From positions 124,001-188,000 of the forward strand of contig NZ_FNAR01000001.1 of assembly GCF_900101985.1 (NCBI RefSeq): a DNA stretch of 64,000 nt, in the 5' to 3' direction. Numbering within the stretch: position 1 is the stretch's first letter; each line of letters starts with the position of its first letter. The stretch is from Bhargavaea beijingensis (lineage in GTDB: Bacteria; Bacillota; Bacilli; Bacillales_A; Planococcaceae). The notes under the pieces are model-generated. The model searched no databases. It saw nothing but the letters and a program-made list of their open reading frames with translations, and was not told the origin of the DNA. Of the stretch, positions 44,394-56,149 are shown piece by piece. A program made the translations under genes and the position numbers.

Positions 44394-44984
44394 ATGAAAC
44401 CGATCAATGAAGTCACCAGCATCATGACGCCGCTCGATCGGAGCAACGTCGACACCGACCAGATCATCTCCAAGGAATTTCTGAAGCGCATCGAACGGAC
44501 CGGCTTCGGTAAGTACCTGTTCTACCACTGGCGTTTCGACGCCGAAGGCAACAAGAGGGACGGATTCGTCCTGAACGATCCGCGGTTCGACGGATCAGAA
44601 ATCCTCGTCGCACGTGAAAACTTCGGCTGCGGCTCGTCCCGCGAACACGCGCCGTGGGCCATCCTCGATTATGGATTCCGCGTTGTCATCGCGCCGAGCT
44701 ATGCCGATATCTTCTACAATAACTGCATGAAAAACGGGATCCTGCCGATCAGGCTGCCGGAAGAGGAAGTGGAAGAACTTCTCGCCAAGGGCAAGGCCGA
44801 ACCGGCCCGGCTCGCAGTCAGTCTTGCGGAACAGACCGTCACGCAGCCGGACGGCACCGTCCGCCGGTTCGGCATCGACCCGTACTGGAAAGAAATGCTC
44901 CTGAACGGCTGGGATGAAATTGCCCTGACCTTCAAATACGAAGACCAGATTTCAAAATACGAAGAAGCCATGCAGCGCGCATGA
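44394..44984 (+). CDS. leuD: 3-isopropylmalate dehydratase small subunit
   Basis: A 196-residue swivel domain. DTDQIISKEFLKRIERTGFG and GCGSSREHAPWAI (substrate-binding loop) are conserved. Its length fits the Bacillus form. It is the last gene of the ilv-leu block, closed by a terminator 6 nt after the stop. Confidence 0.98.
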   Translation: MKPINEVTSIMTPLDRSNVDTDQIISKEFLKRIERTGFGKYLFYHWRFDAEGNKRDGFVLNDPRFDGSEILVARENFGCGSSREHAPWAILDYGFRVVIAPSYADIFYNNCMKNGILPIRLPEEEVEELLAKGKAEPARLAVSLAEQTVTQPDGTVRRFGIDPYWKEMLLNGWDEIALTFKYEDQISKYEEAMQRA

Positions 44985-44990
44985 CCAATC

Positions 44991-45025
44991 AACCGGCAGC
45001 CCCCTTTTGGGAGCTTGCCGGTTTT
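44991..45025 (+). terminator. Terminator of the ilv-leu operon
   Basis: Stem AACCGGCAGC with GCTTGCCGGTT (44991-45000, 45013-45023) followed by TTTT. Confidence 0.85.
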
Positions 45026-45141
45026 GTGGTTGAGTGCGATGAAGGGAGGGGGCTAGGCGAGGATGGGTCATGCCGATCCGAGGATGCTCGCCGCCCGTCT
45101 GTCCGCGGAAACTCTTCCGTCCGAGAACTGCCGATAAGGAG

Positions 45142-45170
45142 TTGACAGTCTCCAGCCGCCATGATAATCT
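45142..45170 (+). promoter_or_regulatory. Candidate promoter of the NhaC/YuiF-type gene
   Basis: Perfect TTGACA (45142-45147), then either GATAAT (45163-45168, 15-nt spacer) or TAATCT (45165-45170, 17 nt). Two GAGGATG heptamers 21 bp apart (45059, 45080) lie upstream. Confidence 0.5.
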
Positions 45171-45230
45171 AATAGCATTCATTTAGTGCTTTATCACGGT
45201 AAAGTGGTGAAGCGAAAAGGAGTCCGTATT

Positions 45231-46547
45231 ATGAACGCAGTGATCATAGCGGTCGCAGTCATGCTGGTCTTGAGTCTTTTCCGGGTCAATGTAGTGCTGG
45301 CCCTGACCATCGGAGGACTTGCCGGCGGCCTGACGGCTGGTCTTTCGATCGAAGATACGATCGGGGCATTCACAGAGGGCCTTGGAGGCGGTGCCACAAT
45401 TGCACTCAGCTACGCCCTCCTCGGCGGGTTCGCGGTTGCCATCTCCCGGACCGGCATCCCGGAGGTGCTCGTCAAGCTCATTCTGAAAGTCGTTGGCAAT
45501 GAAGGGGAAGGGGAGCGGAAAGGACTCGCCAAAGCGCTGATCGTCCTCATCCTGCTTCTGGTCGCCATTTCATCGCAAAATGCGATTCCGATCCACATCG
45601 CCTTTGTTCCGCTGCTGGTTCCTCCCATTCTGCACATTCTTGACATGCTGAAAATCGACCGGCGGCTCATCGCCTGTGTGCTGGCATTCGGTCTCACGGC
45701 TCCGTACATCCTGCTCCCATTTGGCTTCGGCCTCCTCTTCCATGAGGTCATCGCCAACCAGATGGCGCTGGCAGGCCTTGAAATCAACATGGCAGACATC
45801 CCGTCAGCCATGGCGCTTCCGGTTGCCGGCATGGCACTCGGACTCATCATCGCGATTTTCATCTCGTACCGGAAACCGCGTGACTACGGAGACAGCCGGG
45901 CGATTGCCTCCGGTCCGGAGCGGGAAGTGCGGAGACGCAATATTGTGTTCACAGTCATCGCGCTTGCAGCGGCACTTACGGGACAGATCACGACCGACTC
46001 GATGATCATCGGCGCCATCTCCGGTATCGCAGTTCTTTATGCAACAGGCGCCGTCCGCTGGAAAGAGGCGGACGAGCTCCTGAACGACGGCATGAAGATG
46101 ATGGCCTTCGTCGGCTTCGTCATGATCGCAGCAAACGGATTTGCCGGCGTCATCCAGGCCACGGGCCACGTCGGGACACTCGTCGAATCAGCCAGCGGCA
46201 TGCTCGGCGACAACAAGAGCATGGCCGCCCTGATCATGCTCCTCGTCGGCCTGCTCGTCACGATGGGCATCGGCTCTTCGTTCGCGACTGTACCGATCAT
46301 TGCCGCCATCTTCGTTCCGCTAAGCGTCGAATTCGGGTTCAGCACACTCGCGATCATTTCCTTGATCGGTACGGCCGGAGCACTCGGCGACGCCGGCTCC
46401 CCGGCATCCGACTCCACGCTCGGACCAACCGCCGGACTCAATGCCGACGGCAAACACAATCACATCTGGGACACCTGCGTCCCGACCTTTATCCACTTCA
46501 ACATCCCCCTCATCCTCTTCGGCTGGATCGCCGCCATGATTCTCTGA
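45231..46547 (+). CDS. Na+/H+ antiporter family (NhaC/YuiF-type) transporter
   Basis: A 438-residue polytopic membrane protein with about 11-12 hydrophobic segments. It has the two-fold pseudo-repeat typical of the ion transporter superfamily; for example AISSQNAIPIHIAFVPLL and GIGSSFATVPIIAAIFVPL occupy equivalent positions. GDAGSPASDSTLGPTAGLN is a conserved loop of YuiF-type proteins annotated as Na+/H+ antiporters or amino-acid transporters. The substrate is uncertain. Its position next to ilv-leu might suggest amino acids, but it has its own promoter and terminator. The start is ATG 45231 after AAAAGGAG; a frame from 45186 extends into the promoter. Confidence 0.85.
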   Translation: MNAVIIAVAVMLVLSLFRVNVVLALTIGGLAGGLTAGLSIEDTIGAFTEGLGGGATIALSYALLGGFAVAISRTGIPEVLVKLILKVVGNEGEGERKGLAKALIVLILLLVAISSQNAIPIHIAFVPLLVPPILHILDMLKIDRRLIACVLAFGLTAPYILLPFGFGLLFHEVIANQMALAGLEINMADIPSAMALPVAGMALGLIIAIFISYRKPRDYGDSRAIASGPEREVRRRNIVFTVIALAAALTGQITTDSMIIGAISGIAVLYATGAVRWKEADELLNDGMKMMAFVGFVMIAANGFAGVIQATGHVGTLVESASGMLGDNKSMAALIMLLVGLLVTMGIGSSFATVPIIAAIFVPLSVEFGFSTLAIISLIGTAGALGDAGSPASDSTLGPTAGLNADGKHNHIWDTCVPTFIHFNIPLILFGWIAAMIL

Positions 46548-46589
46548 GAGAAGGGGGAACAGAATAAAGCTCCGGACAGCCGGAGCCCG

Positions 46590-46643
46590 AACTGCAGACA
46601 GCGTGAGTGCGTATTGCTCATTTGTCTGCAGTTTTTCTTTTTT
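46590..46643 (+). terminator. Terminator after the transporter gene
   Basis: An 11-bp stem AACTGCAGACA / TGTCTGCAGTT with an inner TGAG/CTCA stem, followed by TTTTTCTTTTTT. A small GCTCCG/CGGAGC hairpin (46569-46586) precedes it. Confidence 0.9.
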
Positions 46644-46766
46644 CCGAGAGGCCTTCCCTTACCGGGGACGCTGTCTTAGTAAGTGCAAAGCCCGCAGCGG
46701 AAGATGGCCCACGGGCAAAAGCATGGGAGTTGATAAAGGAGCAGCGCGTGGATCGTCTGCCGCGGT

Positions 46767-46890
46767 TTCGTCATTCGCTCCTGAAGTTTCATCATTGGAC
46801 TGGTTGGATTTCGTCATTCAGCCGATAAATTTCGTCATTCGCTAAGATGCCGACCGTGAATGACGAAACCGGTGGCGTAAATGACGAAAT
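46767..46890. repeat. Periodic array of six 11-bp TTTCGTCATTC motifs
   Basis: Four direct copies start at 46767, 46788 (TTTCATCATTG), 46810 and 46831. Two inverted copies follow: GAATGACGAAA at 46859 and AAATGACGAAA at 46880. The steps are 21, 22, 21, 28 and 21 bp. A degenerate direct copy (TTTCGCCCC) starts at 46891. The motif differs from the array at 10729-10936, but the spacing rule is the same. It lies between a terminator and the S10 operon promoters and is not coding. Confidence 0.9.
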
Positions 46891-47195
46891 TTCGCCCCTG
46901 AAAGAAGAAACCGCCGCTGGGACCGAAGCCTGTATTCTCGGAGTTTTTAATGGACACCAAAGCTGCCGGAATTGATTAAGCTCTCGATGAGAATCTTTGA
47001 AAGAGGCGCTGTCCACCGCTCTGCTTGTGGCGCAGCCGCCAATCATCGCAGTGCGGCATCGCGCCAGCAACGTGATTTGCAGAATCACTGCGCCCGCAAA
47101 GCGTCTTCGTTCAAAAGAGAGCCGGAACAATCGACTTCCTTCCATATAACAACCTGGCTTCCGGCAACCTAATATTCCGACTCTTCCCTTACCGA
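46891..47195. other. Gene-free stretch before the S10 promoters
   Basis: About 300 bp. A frame on the minus strand (46792-47337) is open for 181 codons but has no ribosome site, crosses both S10 promoters and the repeat array, and resembles no family I know. No hairpin with a T-run or RNA gene is recognised. Confidence 0.55.
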
Positions 47196-47224
47196 TTGCA
47201 TCCTGGGCCGAACCGTTATATAAT
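47196..47224 (+). promoter_or_regulatory. S10 operon promoter 1
   Basis: TTGCAT (47196-47201), 17 nt, TATAAT (47219-47224). Confidence 0.8.
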
Positions 47225-47258
47225 TCTAAGGTCCAACAAAGAATCTCGCGCGTAGTAC

Positions 47259-47287
47259 TTGCGAGGCTCTTCCGTTTTGTGTATAAT
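47259..47287 (+). promoter_or_regulatory. S10 operon promoter 2
   Basis: TTGCGA (47259-47264), 17 nt, TATAAT (47282-47287), 63 bp downstream of promoter 1. The leader that follows has a CACACC/GGTGTG hairpin (about 47332-47364). Confidence 0.8.
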
Positions 47288-47332
47288 ACGGAATGTTGGT
47301 CATTTGACTGCGATGAAGCGGGAGGTTGCTGA

Positions 47333-47725
<393 letters not shown>

Positions 47726-47770
47726 TCAACACCAAATAAAAAAACACACAGAATGCAGGAGGTGTGACGA

Positions 47771-48397
47771 ATGACCAAAGGAATCTTGGGTAGAAAGATC
47801 GGCATGACGCAAGTCTTCGCTGAAAACGGCGATCTCATCCCGGTAACTGTCATCGAAGCGGCACCAAACGTTGTCCTTCAAAAGAAGACAGCAGAAACGG
47901 ACGGCTACGCAGCAGTCCAGCTCGGCTTCGAAGACAAGCGCGAAAAGCTCGCGAACAAACCGGAAAAAGGCCATGCAGCCAAAGCAGAAACTGCGCCTAA
48001 GCGCTTCGTTCGCGAATTCCGCGGAGAGGACACGGCCGATTATGAAGTTGGTCAGGAAGTCAACGTAGAAATTTTCGCAGCTGGCGATTTCGTCGATATT
48101 ACAGGCGTATCAAAAGGTAAAGGATTCCAGGGTGTCATCAAGCGCCACGGGCACGCCCGCGGACCGATGAGCCACGGATCCCACTTCCACCGCGCGCCAG
48201 GTTCGCTCGGTCCGGTTGACCCGGCACGCGTCTTCAAGGGCATGAAGTCCCCAGGCCGTATGGGTACCGACACCGTAACGATCCAAAACCTCGAAATTGT
48301 AAAAGTGGACGCAGAGCGCAACCTGCTCCTCGTCAAAGGGAATGTGCCGGGCGCACGCAAGTCGCTCGTAAAAGTACGCGCATCCCTCAAGAAATAA
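47771..48397 (+). CDS. rplC: 50S ribosomal protein L3
   Basis: A 208-residue protein near the peptidyl-transferase centre. [20 protein letters not shown] starts the protein. [19 protein letters not shown] forms the long loop reaching the A-site region. It begins 45 nt after rpsJ behind GCAGGAGGTGTG. Confidence 0.98.
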   Translation: MTKGILGRKIGMTQVFAENGDLIPVTVIEAAPNVVLQKKTAETDGYAAVQLGFEDKREKLANKPEKGHAAKAETAPKRFVREFRGEDTADYEVGQEVNVEIFAAGDFVDITGVSKGKGFQGVIKRHGHARGPMSHGSHFHRAPGSLGPVDPARVFKGMKSPGRMGTDTVTIQNLEIVKVDAERNLLLVKGNVPGARKSLVKVRASLKK

Positions 48398-48415
48398 GGA
48401 AAGGAGGACAACACA

Positions 48416-49039
48416 ATGCCAAAAGTATCCGTACTTAATCAAACTGGCGCTTCTGTCGGCGAAGTCGAACTGAACGAATCCGTATTCGGAATCGAGCCGA
48501 ACGAAGCTGTACTTTTTGAAGCGATCATCGCCCAGCGCGCATCCCTGCGCCAGGGTAACCACAAAACAAAGCAGCGCGGAGAAGTAGCAGGCGGAGGCCG
48601 CAAGCCATGGCGCCAAAAAGGCACAGGCCGCGCACGCCAAGGCTCCACTCGCTCCCCGCAATGGCGCGGAGGCGGTACCGTATTCGGTCCGGTTCCACGC
48701 AGCTACAGCTACAAGCTTCCTAGGAAAGTCCGCCGTCTGGCACTCCGTTCGGCACTTTCCGCGAAAGTCCGCGAAGAAAGCCTCGTCGTACTCGACGCAC
48801 TTACTTTCGACGCACCAAAGACGAAAGCATTCGTTCAGGTCCTGAAAGATCTTTCCGTCGACAAGAAAGCATTGTTCGTCACTGCAGAGCTCGATGAAAA
48901 TGTGGCACTGTCCGCGCGCAACATCCCGGGCGTCACAGTCGTCTCCGCAAACGGCATCAACGTCCTCGACCTGGTTGGCCATGACAAGCTCGTCATGACA
49001 AAATCCGCGGTCGAAAAAGTAGAGGAGGTGCTTGGTTAA
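48416..49039 (+). CDS. rplD: 50S ribosomal protein L4
   Basis: A 207-residue exit-tunnel protein. The tunnel loop [20 protein letters not shown] is complete, with wild-type-looking residues at positions linked to macrolide resistance. It lies 18 nt after rplC behind GAAAGGAGGACA. Its stop overlaps the rplW start by one base (TAATG). Confidence 0.98.
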   Translation: MPKVSVLNQTGASVGEVELNESVFGIEPNEAVLFEAIIAQRASLRQGNHKTKQRGEVAGGGRKPWRQKGTGRARQGSTRSPQWRGGGTVFGPVPRSYSYKLPRKVRRLALRSALSAKVREESLVVLDALTFDAPKTKAFVQVLKDLSVDKKALFVTAELDENVALSARNIPGVTVVSANGINVLDLVGHDKLVMTKSAVEKVEEVLG

Positions 49040-49323
49040 TGGATGCACGTGATGTATTGAAGCGTCCGGTCATTACCGAGCGTTCCGCACAGGCGATGGA
49101 AGACAAAAAGTACACGTTCGATGTAGATGTCCGTGCCAACAAGACACAGGTCAAACAGGCCGTCGAAGAAGTCTTCGGTGTCAAGGTCGAGAAAGTCAAC
49201 ATCATGAACGTCAAAGGCAAGTTCAAGCGTATGGGCCGTTTCGGCGGATACACGAACAAACGCCGCAAAGCCATCGTCAAACTGACGGCTGACTCTAAAG
49301 ACATTGAACTTTTCGAAGCGTAA
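49039..49323 (+). CDS. rplW: 50S ribosomal protein L23
   Basis: A 94-residue exit-port protein and docking site for trigger factor and SRP. It shows [20 protein letters not shown] at the start and [16 protein letters not shown] in the extended loop. Its start shares a base with the rplD stop, implying coupled translation. Confidence 0.97.
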   Translation: MDARDVLKRPVITERSAQAMEDKKYTFDVDVRANKTQVKQAVEEVFGVKVEKVNIMNVKGKFKRMGRFGGYTNKRRKAIVKLTADSKDIELFEA

Positions 49324-49365
49324 AACTTGCGCTCTGAACCGATAAAACAATGAGGAGGGAAAACA

Positions 49366-50196
49366 ATGGCGATCAAGAAGTATAAACCAACTTCCAACGG
49401 CCGACGCAACATGACGGCTTCCGACTTTGCAGAGATCACAACTGACAAGCCGGAAAAATCGCTCCTCGCGCCTAAACACCGCAAGGGCGGCCGCAACAAC
49501 CAAGGCCGTACGACAGTCCGCCACCAAGGTGGCGGCCATAAGCGCCAATACCGTGTCATCGACTTCCAACGCCGGAAAGATGGCATCCCGGGACGCGTTG
49601 CCACGATCGAATACGATCCGAACCGTTCTGCGAACATCGCACTGATCAACTACGTGGACGGGGAAAAGCGTTACATCCTCGCTCCTAAAGGCCTCAAGGT
49701 CGGCATGGAAATCATGTCCGGTCCTGAAGCAGACATCAAAGTGGGGAACGCACTCCCTCTCGAAAACATTCCGATGGGTGCAACCATCCACAACATCGAA
49801 CTGAAGCCTGGCAAAGGCGGACAGCTTGTCCGTTCCGCGGGTACATCCGCTCAGGTTCTCGGTAAAGAAGGCAAGTACGTCATCGTACGCCTACAGTCCG
49901 GCGAAGTCCGCATGATCCTCGGCACATGCCGCGCGACAATCGGCCAGGTCGGCAACGAACAGCACGAACTGATCAACATCGGTAAAGCAGGACGTTCCCG
50001 CTGGATGGGCAAGCGCCCGACAGTACGCGGTTCCGTCATGAACCCGAACGATCACCCGCACGGTGGTGGTGAAGGCCGCGCGCCAATCGGACGCCCGGCA
50101 CCGGTCACTCCTTGGGGCAAACCGGCACTTGGTCTCAAAACCCGCAAGAAGAAAAACAAATCGGACGACTACATCATTCGTCGCCGCAAAAAATAA
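49366..50196 (+). CDS. rplB: 50S ribosomal protein L2
   Basis: A 276-residue protein essential for subunit association and peptidyl transfer. [13 protein letters not shown] opens the protein. [19 protein letters not shown] holds the conserved histidine loop near residue 229. It lies 42 nt after rplW behind GAGGAGGGA. Confidence 0.98.
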   Translation: MAIKKYKPTSNGRRNMTASDFAEITTDKPEKSLLAPKHRKGGRNNQGRTTVRHQGGGHKRQYRVIDFQRRKDGIPGRVATIEYDPNRSANIALINYVDGEKRYILAPKGLKVGMEIMSGPEADIKVGNALPLENIPMGATIHNIELKPGKGGQLVRSAGTSAQVLGKEGKYVIVRLQSGEVRMILGTCRATIGQVGNEQHELINIGKAGRSRWMGKRPTVRGSVMNPNDHPHGGGEGRAPIGRPAPVTPWGKPALGLKTRKKKNKSDDYIIRRRKK

Positions 50197-50256
50197 TGTG
50201 GTTTCTCAGCGGTTCACGGGGTGGGCCGCCGGGCAATCACGGAGGGAGGTACCAAA

Positions 50257-50535
50257 ATGGGTCGCAGCTTGAAAAAAGGACCTTTTGTGGATGATCATCT
50301 CATGAAAAAGGTCGAGGCACAGAACGCAAACGACAAGAAGCAGGTCATTAAAACATGGTCCCGCCGCTCTACAATCTTCCCGAACTTCGTCGGCAACACG
50401 ATTGCTGTCTATGACGGACGCAAACATGTACCGGTTTACGTAACGGAAGACATGGTCGGCCACAAACTGGGTGAATTCGCACCTACACGCACATACCGCG
50501 GTCATGGAGCCGACGATAAGAAAACGAAACGCTAA
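50257..50535 (+). CDS. rpsS: 30S ribosomal protein S19
   Basis: A 92-residue 30S head protein binding 16S rRNA with S13. [20 protein letters not shown] and [16 protein letters not shown] are conserved. The start is ATG 50257 after GGAGGGAGGT; the longer frame from 50221 lies in the 60-nt gap. Confidence 0.97.
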   Translation: MGRSLKKGPFVDDHLMKKVEAQNANDKKQVIKTWSRRSTIFPNFVGNTIAVYDGRKHVPVYVTEDMVGHKLGEFAPTRTYRGHGADDKKTKR

Positions 50536-50554
50536 TTGAGAGGAGGTACTCCTG

Positions 50555-50899
50555 ATGCAACAAGCAAAAGCCGTAGCCCGCACAATCCGGATTGCTCCTC
50601 GCAAAGTCCGTTTGGTCGTCGACCTGATCCGGGGCAAGCAAGTGGGTGAAGCGGTCGCAATCCTGCGACTTACACCGAAAGCCGCATCGCCGGTTGTCGA
50701 GAAAGTATTGAAATCCGCAATCGCCAACGCAGAGCACAACTACGACATGGACATCAACAACCTCGTCGTCAGTGAAGTCTTTGTAGACGAAGGTCCGACG
50801 CTCAAGCGTTTCCGTCCTCGCGCACAAGGCCGTGCAACTGCAATCAACAAACGTACTAGCCACATCACAGTAGTGGTATCCGAGAAGAAGGAGGGATAA
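50555..50899 (+). CDS. rplV: 50S ribosomal protein L22
   Basis: A 114-residue exit-tunnel protein whose beta-hairpin ([20 protein letters not shown]) lines the tunnel. It starts 19 nt after rpsS behind AGAGGAGGT and is followed after 3 nt by rpsC. Confidence 0.97.
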   Translation: MQQAKAVARTIRIAPRKVRLVVDLIRGKQVGEAVAILRLTPKAASPVVEKVLKSAIANAEHNYDMDINNLVVSEVFVDEGPTLKRFRPRAQGRATAINKRTSHITVVVSEKKEG

Positions 50900-50902
50900 T
50901 TC

Positions 50903-51559
50903 GTGGGTCAAAAAGTACATCCAAATGGTATGCGACTCGGAGTCATCCGTGACTGGGAGTCGAAATGGTATGCAGAAAAAGACTATGCAACTCTTCTCCA
51001 TGAAGACCTTAAGATTCGCGAGTATATCGATGAGCGCCTGAAAGACGCTTCCCTGTCCCAGGTGGAGATCGAGCGTGCTGCGAACCGTGTGAACATCACG
51101 ATCCACACAGCGAAGCCCGGCATGGTAATCGGGAAGGGCGGTTCTGAAGTTGAAGCGCTCCGCAAAGAACTCAACGCTCTTACAGGCAAGCGTGTGCACA
51201 TCAACATCGTTGAAGTGAAGCGTGCAGATCTTGATGCGAAACTTGTCGCAGAAAACATCGCCCGCCAGCTTGAACAGCGTGCATCGTTCCGCCGCGCTCA
51301 AAAACAAGCGATCCAGCGCACCATGCGTGCAGGCGCCAAAGGGATCCGCACAATGGTATCGGGACGCCTCGGCGGCGCCGACATCGCCCGTGCCGAACAC
51401 TACAGCGAAGGTACTGTACCGCTCCATACACTCCGTGCCGACATCGACTACGCTCACGCGGAAGCCGATACAACATACGGTAAGCTCGGCGTGAAAGTAT
51501 GGATCTACCGCGGTGAAGTCCTTCCTGAGAAGAAGAAATCCGAGGAAGGAGGCAACTGA
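50903..51559 (+). CDS. rpsC: 30S ribosomal protein S3
   Basis: A 218-residue mRNA-entry protein with a KH domain ([20 protein letters not shown]) and a C-terminal domain including [20 protein letters not shown]. The start is GTG 50903 behind AGGAGGGAT, 3 nt after rplV. Confidence 0.97.
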   Translation: MGQKVHPNGMRLGVIRDWESKWYAEKDYATLLHEDLKIREYIDERLKDASLSQVEIERAANRVNITIHTAKPGMVIGKGGSEVEALRKELNALTGKRVHINIVEVKRADLDAKLVAENIARQLEQRASFRRAQKQAIQRTMRAGAKGIRTMVSGRLGGADIARAEHYSEGTVPLHTLRADIDYAHAEADTTYGKLGVKVWIYRGEVLPEKKKSEEGGN

Positions 51560-51561
51560 TC

Positions 51562-52186
<625 letters not shown>

Positions 52187-52204
52187 TAAAAGGAGGCTGC
52201 AAGC

Positions 52205-52468
52205 ATGTCTGAGCGTAACCAACGCAAAGTTTACACAGGCCGCGTCGTTTCCGACAAAATGGATAAGACAGTCACGGTCGTTGTCGAGACATACAAGAAA
52301 CACCCTGTTATCGGCAAACGTGTAAAATACTCGAAAAAATATAAAGCTCATGATGAAAACAATGTTGCAAAAACAGGCGACATCGTCCGCATCATGGAAA
52401 CTCGCCCGCTTTCCGCTACGAAGCGTTTCCGCCTTGTAGAGGTCGTTGAAAAAGCGGTTATCATCTGA
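52205..52468 (+). CDS. rpsQ: 30S ribosomal protein S17
   Basis: An 87-residue OB-fold protein. [20 protein letters not shown] and the signature [20 protein letters not shown] are complete. It lies 18 nt after rpmC behind AAAGGAGGCTGC. Confidence 0.97.
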   Translation: MSERNQRKVYTGRVVSDKMDKTVTVVVETYKKHPVIGKRVKYSKKYKAHDENNVAKTGDIVRIMETRPLSATKRFRLVEVVEKAVII

Positions 52469-52499
52469 TCGGAATTTAACTTGAGAGGAGGTACCCTCA

Positions 52500-52868
52500 A
52501 TGATCCAACAAGAGAGTCGTATGAAAGTCGCTGACAACTCCGGCGCCCGTGAAGTCCTCACGATCAAAGTGCTCGGCGGTTCCGGCCGTAAGACAGCGAA
52601 CATCGGCGACGTCGTCGTCTGCACCGTCAAGAAAGCAACACCAGGTGGCGTTGTTAAGAAAGGTGACGTCGTGAAGGCGGTTGTCGTCCGTACGAAGAGC
52701 GGTGTCCGCCGCAAAGACGGTTCTTACATCAAGTTCGACGAGAACGCATGCGTCATCATCCGTGATGACAAGGGCCCTCGCGGCACGCGTATCTTCGGAC
52801 CTGTCGCACGTGAGCTGCGCGACAACAACTTCATGAAAATCATTTCCCTCGCTCCGGAAGTACTTTAA
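52500..52868 (+). CDS. rplN: 50S ribosomal protein L14
   Basis: A 122-residue protein at the subunit interface (bridge B8) and the RsfS binding site. It shows [20 protein letters not shown] and the C-terminal [19 protein letters not shown]. It lies 31 nt after rpsQ behind AGAGGAGGT. Confidence 0.98.
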   Translation: MIQQESRMKVADNSGAREVLTIKVLGGSGRKTANIGDVVVCTVKKATPGGVVKKGDVVKAVVVRTKSGVRRKDGSYIKFDENACVIIRDDKGPRGTRIFGPVARELRDNNFMKIISLAPEVL

Positions 52869-52904
52869 TCCATAGGGTAGTGCCAACCAAGGAGGTGCAA
52901 GAGA

Positions 52905-53240
52905 ATGCACGTTAAAAAAGGTGATAAAGTCCAGGTGATCACAGGAAAAGACAAAGGGAAAACCGGCGTCATCCTTGCTGCATTCCCTAAGAAAGACCGT
53001 GTCATCGTGGAAGGTGTCAACATCATCAAAAAGCACACGAAGCCGAACCAGGAAAGCCCACAGGGCGGCATCGTGAGCAAAGAAGCCCCAATCCACGTTT
53101 CCAACGTCATGCTGCTTGATCCGAAATCGGGCGAACCGACTCGCATCGGCTACAAAGAAGTAGAACAAGACGGCAAAATGGTCACAGTCCGTGTTTCCAA
53201 GAAATCCGGCGAGATCATTGCTGACCCATACAAGAAATAA
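52905..53240 (+). CDS. rplX: 50S ribosomal protein L24
   Basis: A 111-residue assembly initiator with an N-terminal KOW motif ([20 protein letters not shown]) and [19 protein letters not shown]. It is a few residues longer than B. subtilis L24, with a longer loop at the [14 protein letters not shown] end. Confidence 0.96.
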   Translation: MHVKKGDKVQVITGKDKGKTGVILAAFPKKDRVIVEGVNIIKKHTKPNQESPQGGIVSKEAPIHVSNVMLLDPKSGEPTRIGYKEVEQDGKMVTVRVSKKSGEIIADPYKK

Positions 53241-53267
53241 GCGACTTAGAGGAAGGAGGTACTCCTG

Positions 53268-54012
<745 letters not shown>

Positions 54013-54042
54013 TCCCTATACCTGGGAAGGAGGTACAACACA

Positions 54043-54441
54043 ATGACTATGAGTGATCCGATCGCAGATATGCTTACGCGTATCCGAAACGCCAACATGG
54101 TACGCCATGAAAAGCTGGAAGTTCCTGCTTCCAACATGAAAAAAGAGATTGCCGAAATCCTGAAACGCGAAGGATTTGTCCGCGATGTTGAATATATCGA
54201 AGATGATAAGCAGGGGATCATCCGGATCTTCCTCAAATACGGCCAGGACAACGAACGTGTCATCACGGGTCTGAAGCGTATTTCGAAGCCGGGTCTGCGC
54301 GTCTACGCAAAGACTAACGAAATCCCTAAAGTCCTGAACGGCCTGGGCATCGCCCTCGTCTCGACTTCTCACGGCGTCATCACTGACAAAGAAGCACGTG
54401 CGAAGAAAGTCGGCGGCGAAGTCGTCGCATACGTCTGGTAA
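54043..54441 (+). CDS. rpsH: 30S ribosomal protein S8
   Basis: A 132-residue central-domain assembly protein. [20 protein letters not shown] opens it, and the C-terminal [20 protein letters not shown] is the rRNA-contact signature. ATG 54043 follows GAAGGAGGT; ATG 54049 two codons later is an alternative. Confidence 0.97.
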   Translation: MTMSDPIADMLTRIRNANMVRHEKLEVPASNMKKEIAEILKREGFVRDVEYIEDDKQGIIRIFLKYGQDNERVITGLKRISKPGLRVYAKTNEIPKVLNGLGIALVSTSHGVITDKEARAKKVGGEVVAYVW

Positions 54442-54471
54442 TCTGCTACAAACGAATGGAGGTGCACACAC

Positions 54472-55011
54472 ATGTCCCGTATTGGCAATAAGCTGATCGA
54501 AGTGCCTGAAAGCGTGACAGTCACCATCGCGGATGACAACACGGTCACGGTCAAAGGCCCGAAAGGCGAACTCACTCGCAAACTGAGCAGTGAAATCACG
54601 ATCAACCAGGACGGCAACGTCATCACAATGACACGCCCGTCCGACAACAAAGAACACCGCGCGATCCACGGAACGACCCGTTCGCTCCTGAACAACATGG
54701 TCGAAGGCGTCTCGAAAGGCTTCGAAAAGTCCCTCGAGCTCGTTGGTGTCGGTTACCGTGCGCAAAAACAGGGCAACAAGCTCGTCCTGAACGTCGGTTA
54801 CTCCCACCCGGTCGAGTTCACACCTGAAGAAGGCGTGGAAATCGAAGTTCCTTCGAACACGAAAGTCATCGTCCGCGGTTACAACAAAGAGCACGTCGGC
54901 GCGCTCGCTTCCAACATCCGTGCCGTACGCCCGCCTGAGCCGTACAAAGGCAAAGGGATCCGCTACGAAGGCGAACAAGTCCGCCGCAAAGAAGGTAAGA
55001 CAGGTAAATAA
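54472..55011 (+). CDS. rplF: 50S ribosomal protein L6
   Basis: A 179-residue sarcin-ricin-loop protein with two repeated alpha/beta domains. The signature [20 protein letters not shown] is near the C-terminus. It begins 30 nt after rpsH behind ATGGAGGTG. Confidence 0.98.
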   Translation: MSRIGNKLIEVPESVTVTIADDNTVTVKGPKGELTRKLSSEITINQDGNVITMTRPSDNKEHRAIHGTTRSLLNNMVEGVSKGFEKSLELVGVGYRAQKQGNKLVLNVGYSHPVEFTPEEGVEIEVPSNTKVIVRGYNKEHVGALASNIRAVRPPEPYKGKGIRYEGEQVRRKEGKTGK

Positions 55012-55042
55012 TGCCGCATAGGCATCGAAAGGAGTGACCACG

Positions 55043-55402
55043 ATGATTACGAAACAGGACAAGAACCAGGTCCGCAAAAAGCGCCATGCACGTGTGCGTT
55101 CCAAGATCAGTGGCACTGCCGAGCGTCCGCGCCTGAACATCTTCCGGTCCAACAAGCATATCTATGCTCAGCTGATCGATGATGCGAACGGTGTGACACT
55201 CGCAAGTGCGTCCACAATGGACAAAGGTTTCGAAGGATCCACTTCGAACACTGAAGCAGCAGTGAAAATCGGCGAAACCATCGCCAAGGCAGCTGTTGAG
55301 AAGAACATCAAATCTGTCGTCTTCGACCGTGGGGGTTACCTCTATCACGGCCGTGTGAAGGCTCTGGCAGATGCAGCCCGTGAAAACGGACTCGAATTCT
55401 AA
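55043..55402 (+). CDS. rplR: 50S ribosomal protein L18
   Basis: A 119-residue 5S rRNA-binding protein. [20 protein letters not shown] and [20 protein letters not shown] are conserved. The start is ATG 55043; the in-frame GTG at 55034 overlaps the AAAGGAGTG ribosome site. Confidence 0.96.
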   Translation: MITKQDKNQVRKKRHARVRSKISGTAERPRLNIFRSNKHIYAQLIDDANGVTLASASTMDKGFEGSTSNTEAAVKIGETIAKAAVEKNIKSVVFDRGGYLYHGRVKALADAARENGLEF

Positions 55403-55425
55403 TTAAAAAGGAGGGACCTATACAC

Positions 55426-55923
55426 ATGCGTCGCAATGAAGTGAAAAGTGAGTTCGAAGAACGCGTAGTTACGATCAACCGCGTAGCGAAAGTCGTAAAA
55501 GGCGGACGTCGTTTCCGCTTCACGGCACTCGTCGTCGTCGGCGACAAGAATGGCCGTGTCGGTTTTGGTACAGGTAAGGCACAGGAAGTTCCGGATGCAA
55601 TCCGCAAGGCAGTCGAGGATGCGAAAAAGAACCTCGTCAACGTTCCTATGGTCAACGGCACAACGCCACACGAAGTGACCGGCCGTTATGGTGCAGGCTC
55701 CGTCTTCATCAAACCTGCTGCTCCTGGTACCGGTGTTATCGCCGGCGGCCCAGTCCGCGCAGTACTTGAACTTGCAGGCATCACGGACATCCTTTCGAAA
55801 TCCCTCGGATCCAACACGCCGATCAACGTCATCCGTGCTACGATCGCAGGTCTCCAGGACCTCAAGCGTGCCGAGGAAGTTGCAAAACTCCGTGGCAAAT
55901 CTGTAGAAGAACTGCTGGGTTGA
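55426..55923 (+). CDS. rpsE: 30S ribosomal protein S5
   Basis: A 165-residue accuracy protein. The dsRBD-like N-terminal domain shows [20 protein letters not shown]. The C-terminal domain has [20 protein letters not shown]-like segments (read here as [13 protein letters not shown]). It lies 23 nt after rplR behind AAAGGAGGGACC. Confidence 0.97.
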   Translation: MRRNEVKSEFEERVVTINRVAKVVKGGRRFRFTALVVVGDKNGRVGFGTGKAQEVPDAIRKAVEDAKKNLVNVPMVNGTTPHEVTGRYGAGSVFIKPAAPGTGVIAGGPVRAVLELAGITDILSKSLGSNTPINVIRATIAGLQDLKRAEEVAKLRGKSVEELLG

Positions 55924-55936
55924 GGGGGGAAAACTA

Positions 55937-56116
55937 ATGGCTAAGCTCGAAATCACCCTTAAGAAGAGCGTGATCGGAGCGAAACCGGATCAACGCAAAA
56001 CGGTTGAAGCTCTCGGTCTGCGCAAGACGAACCAAACGGTCGAACACGAAGACAATGCTGCAATCCGCGGCATGCTGAACAAAGTCGGCCATCTCGTCGA
56101 AGTTAAAGAAAACTAA
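55937..56116 (+). CDS. rpmD: 50S ribosomal protein L30
   Basis: A 59-residue protein I translated by eye. It begins [20 protein letters not shown], continues with [17 protein letters not shown], and ends [10 protein letters not shown]. The L30 signature (long-form family, single domain) is clear. ATG 55937 lies 13 nt after rpsE behind GAGGGGGGAAAA. TAA is at 56114-56116. Confidence 0.96.
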   Translation: MAKLEITLKKSVIGAKPDQRKTVEALGLRKTNQTVEHEDNAAIRGMLNKVGHLVEVKEN

Positions 56117-56149
56117 TCTTTCATCAAACCATAAGGAGGTGCCAGTCAA

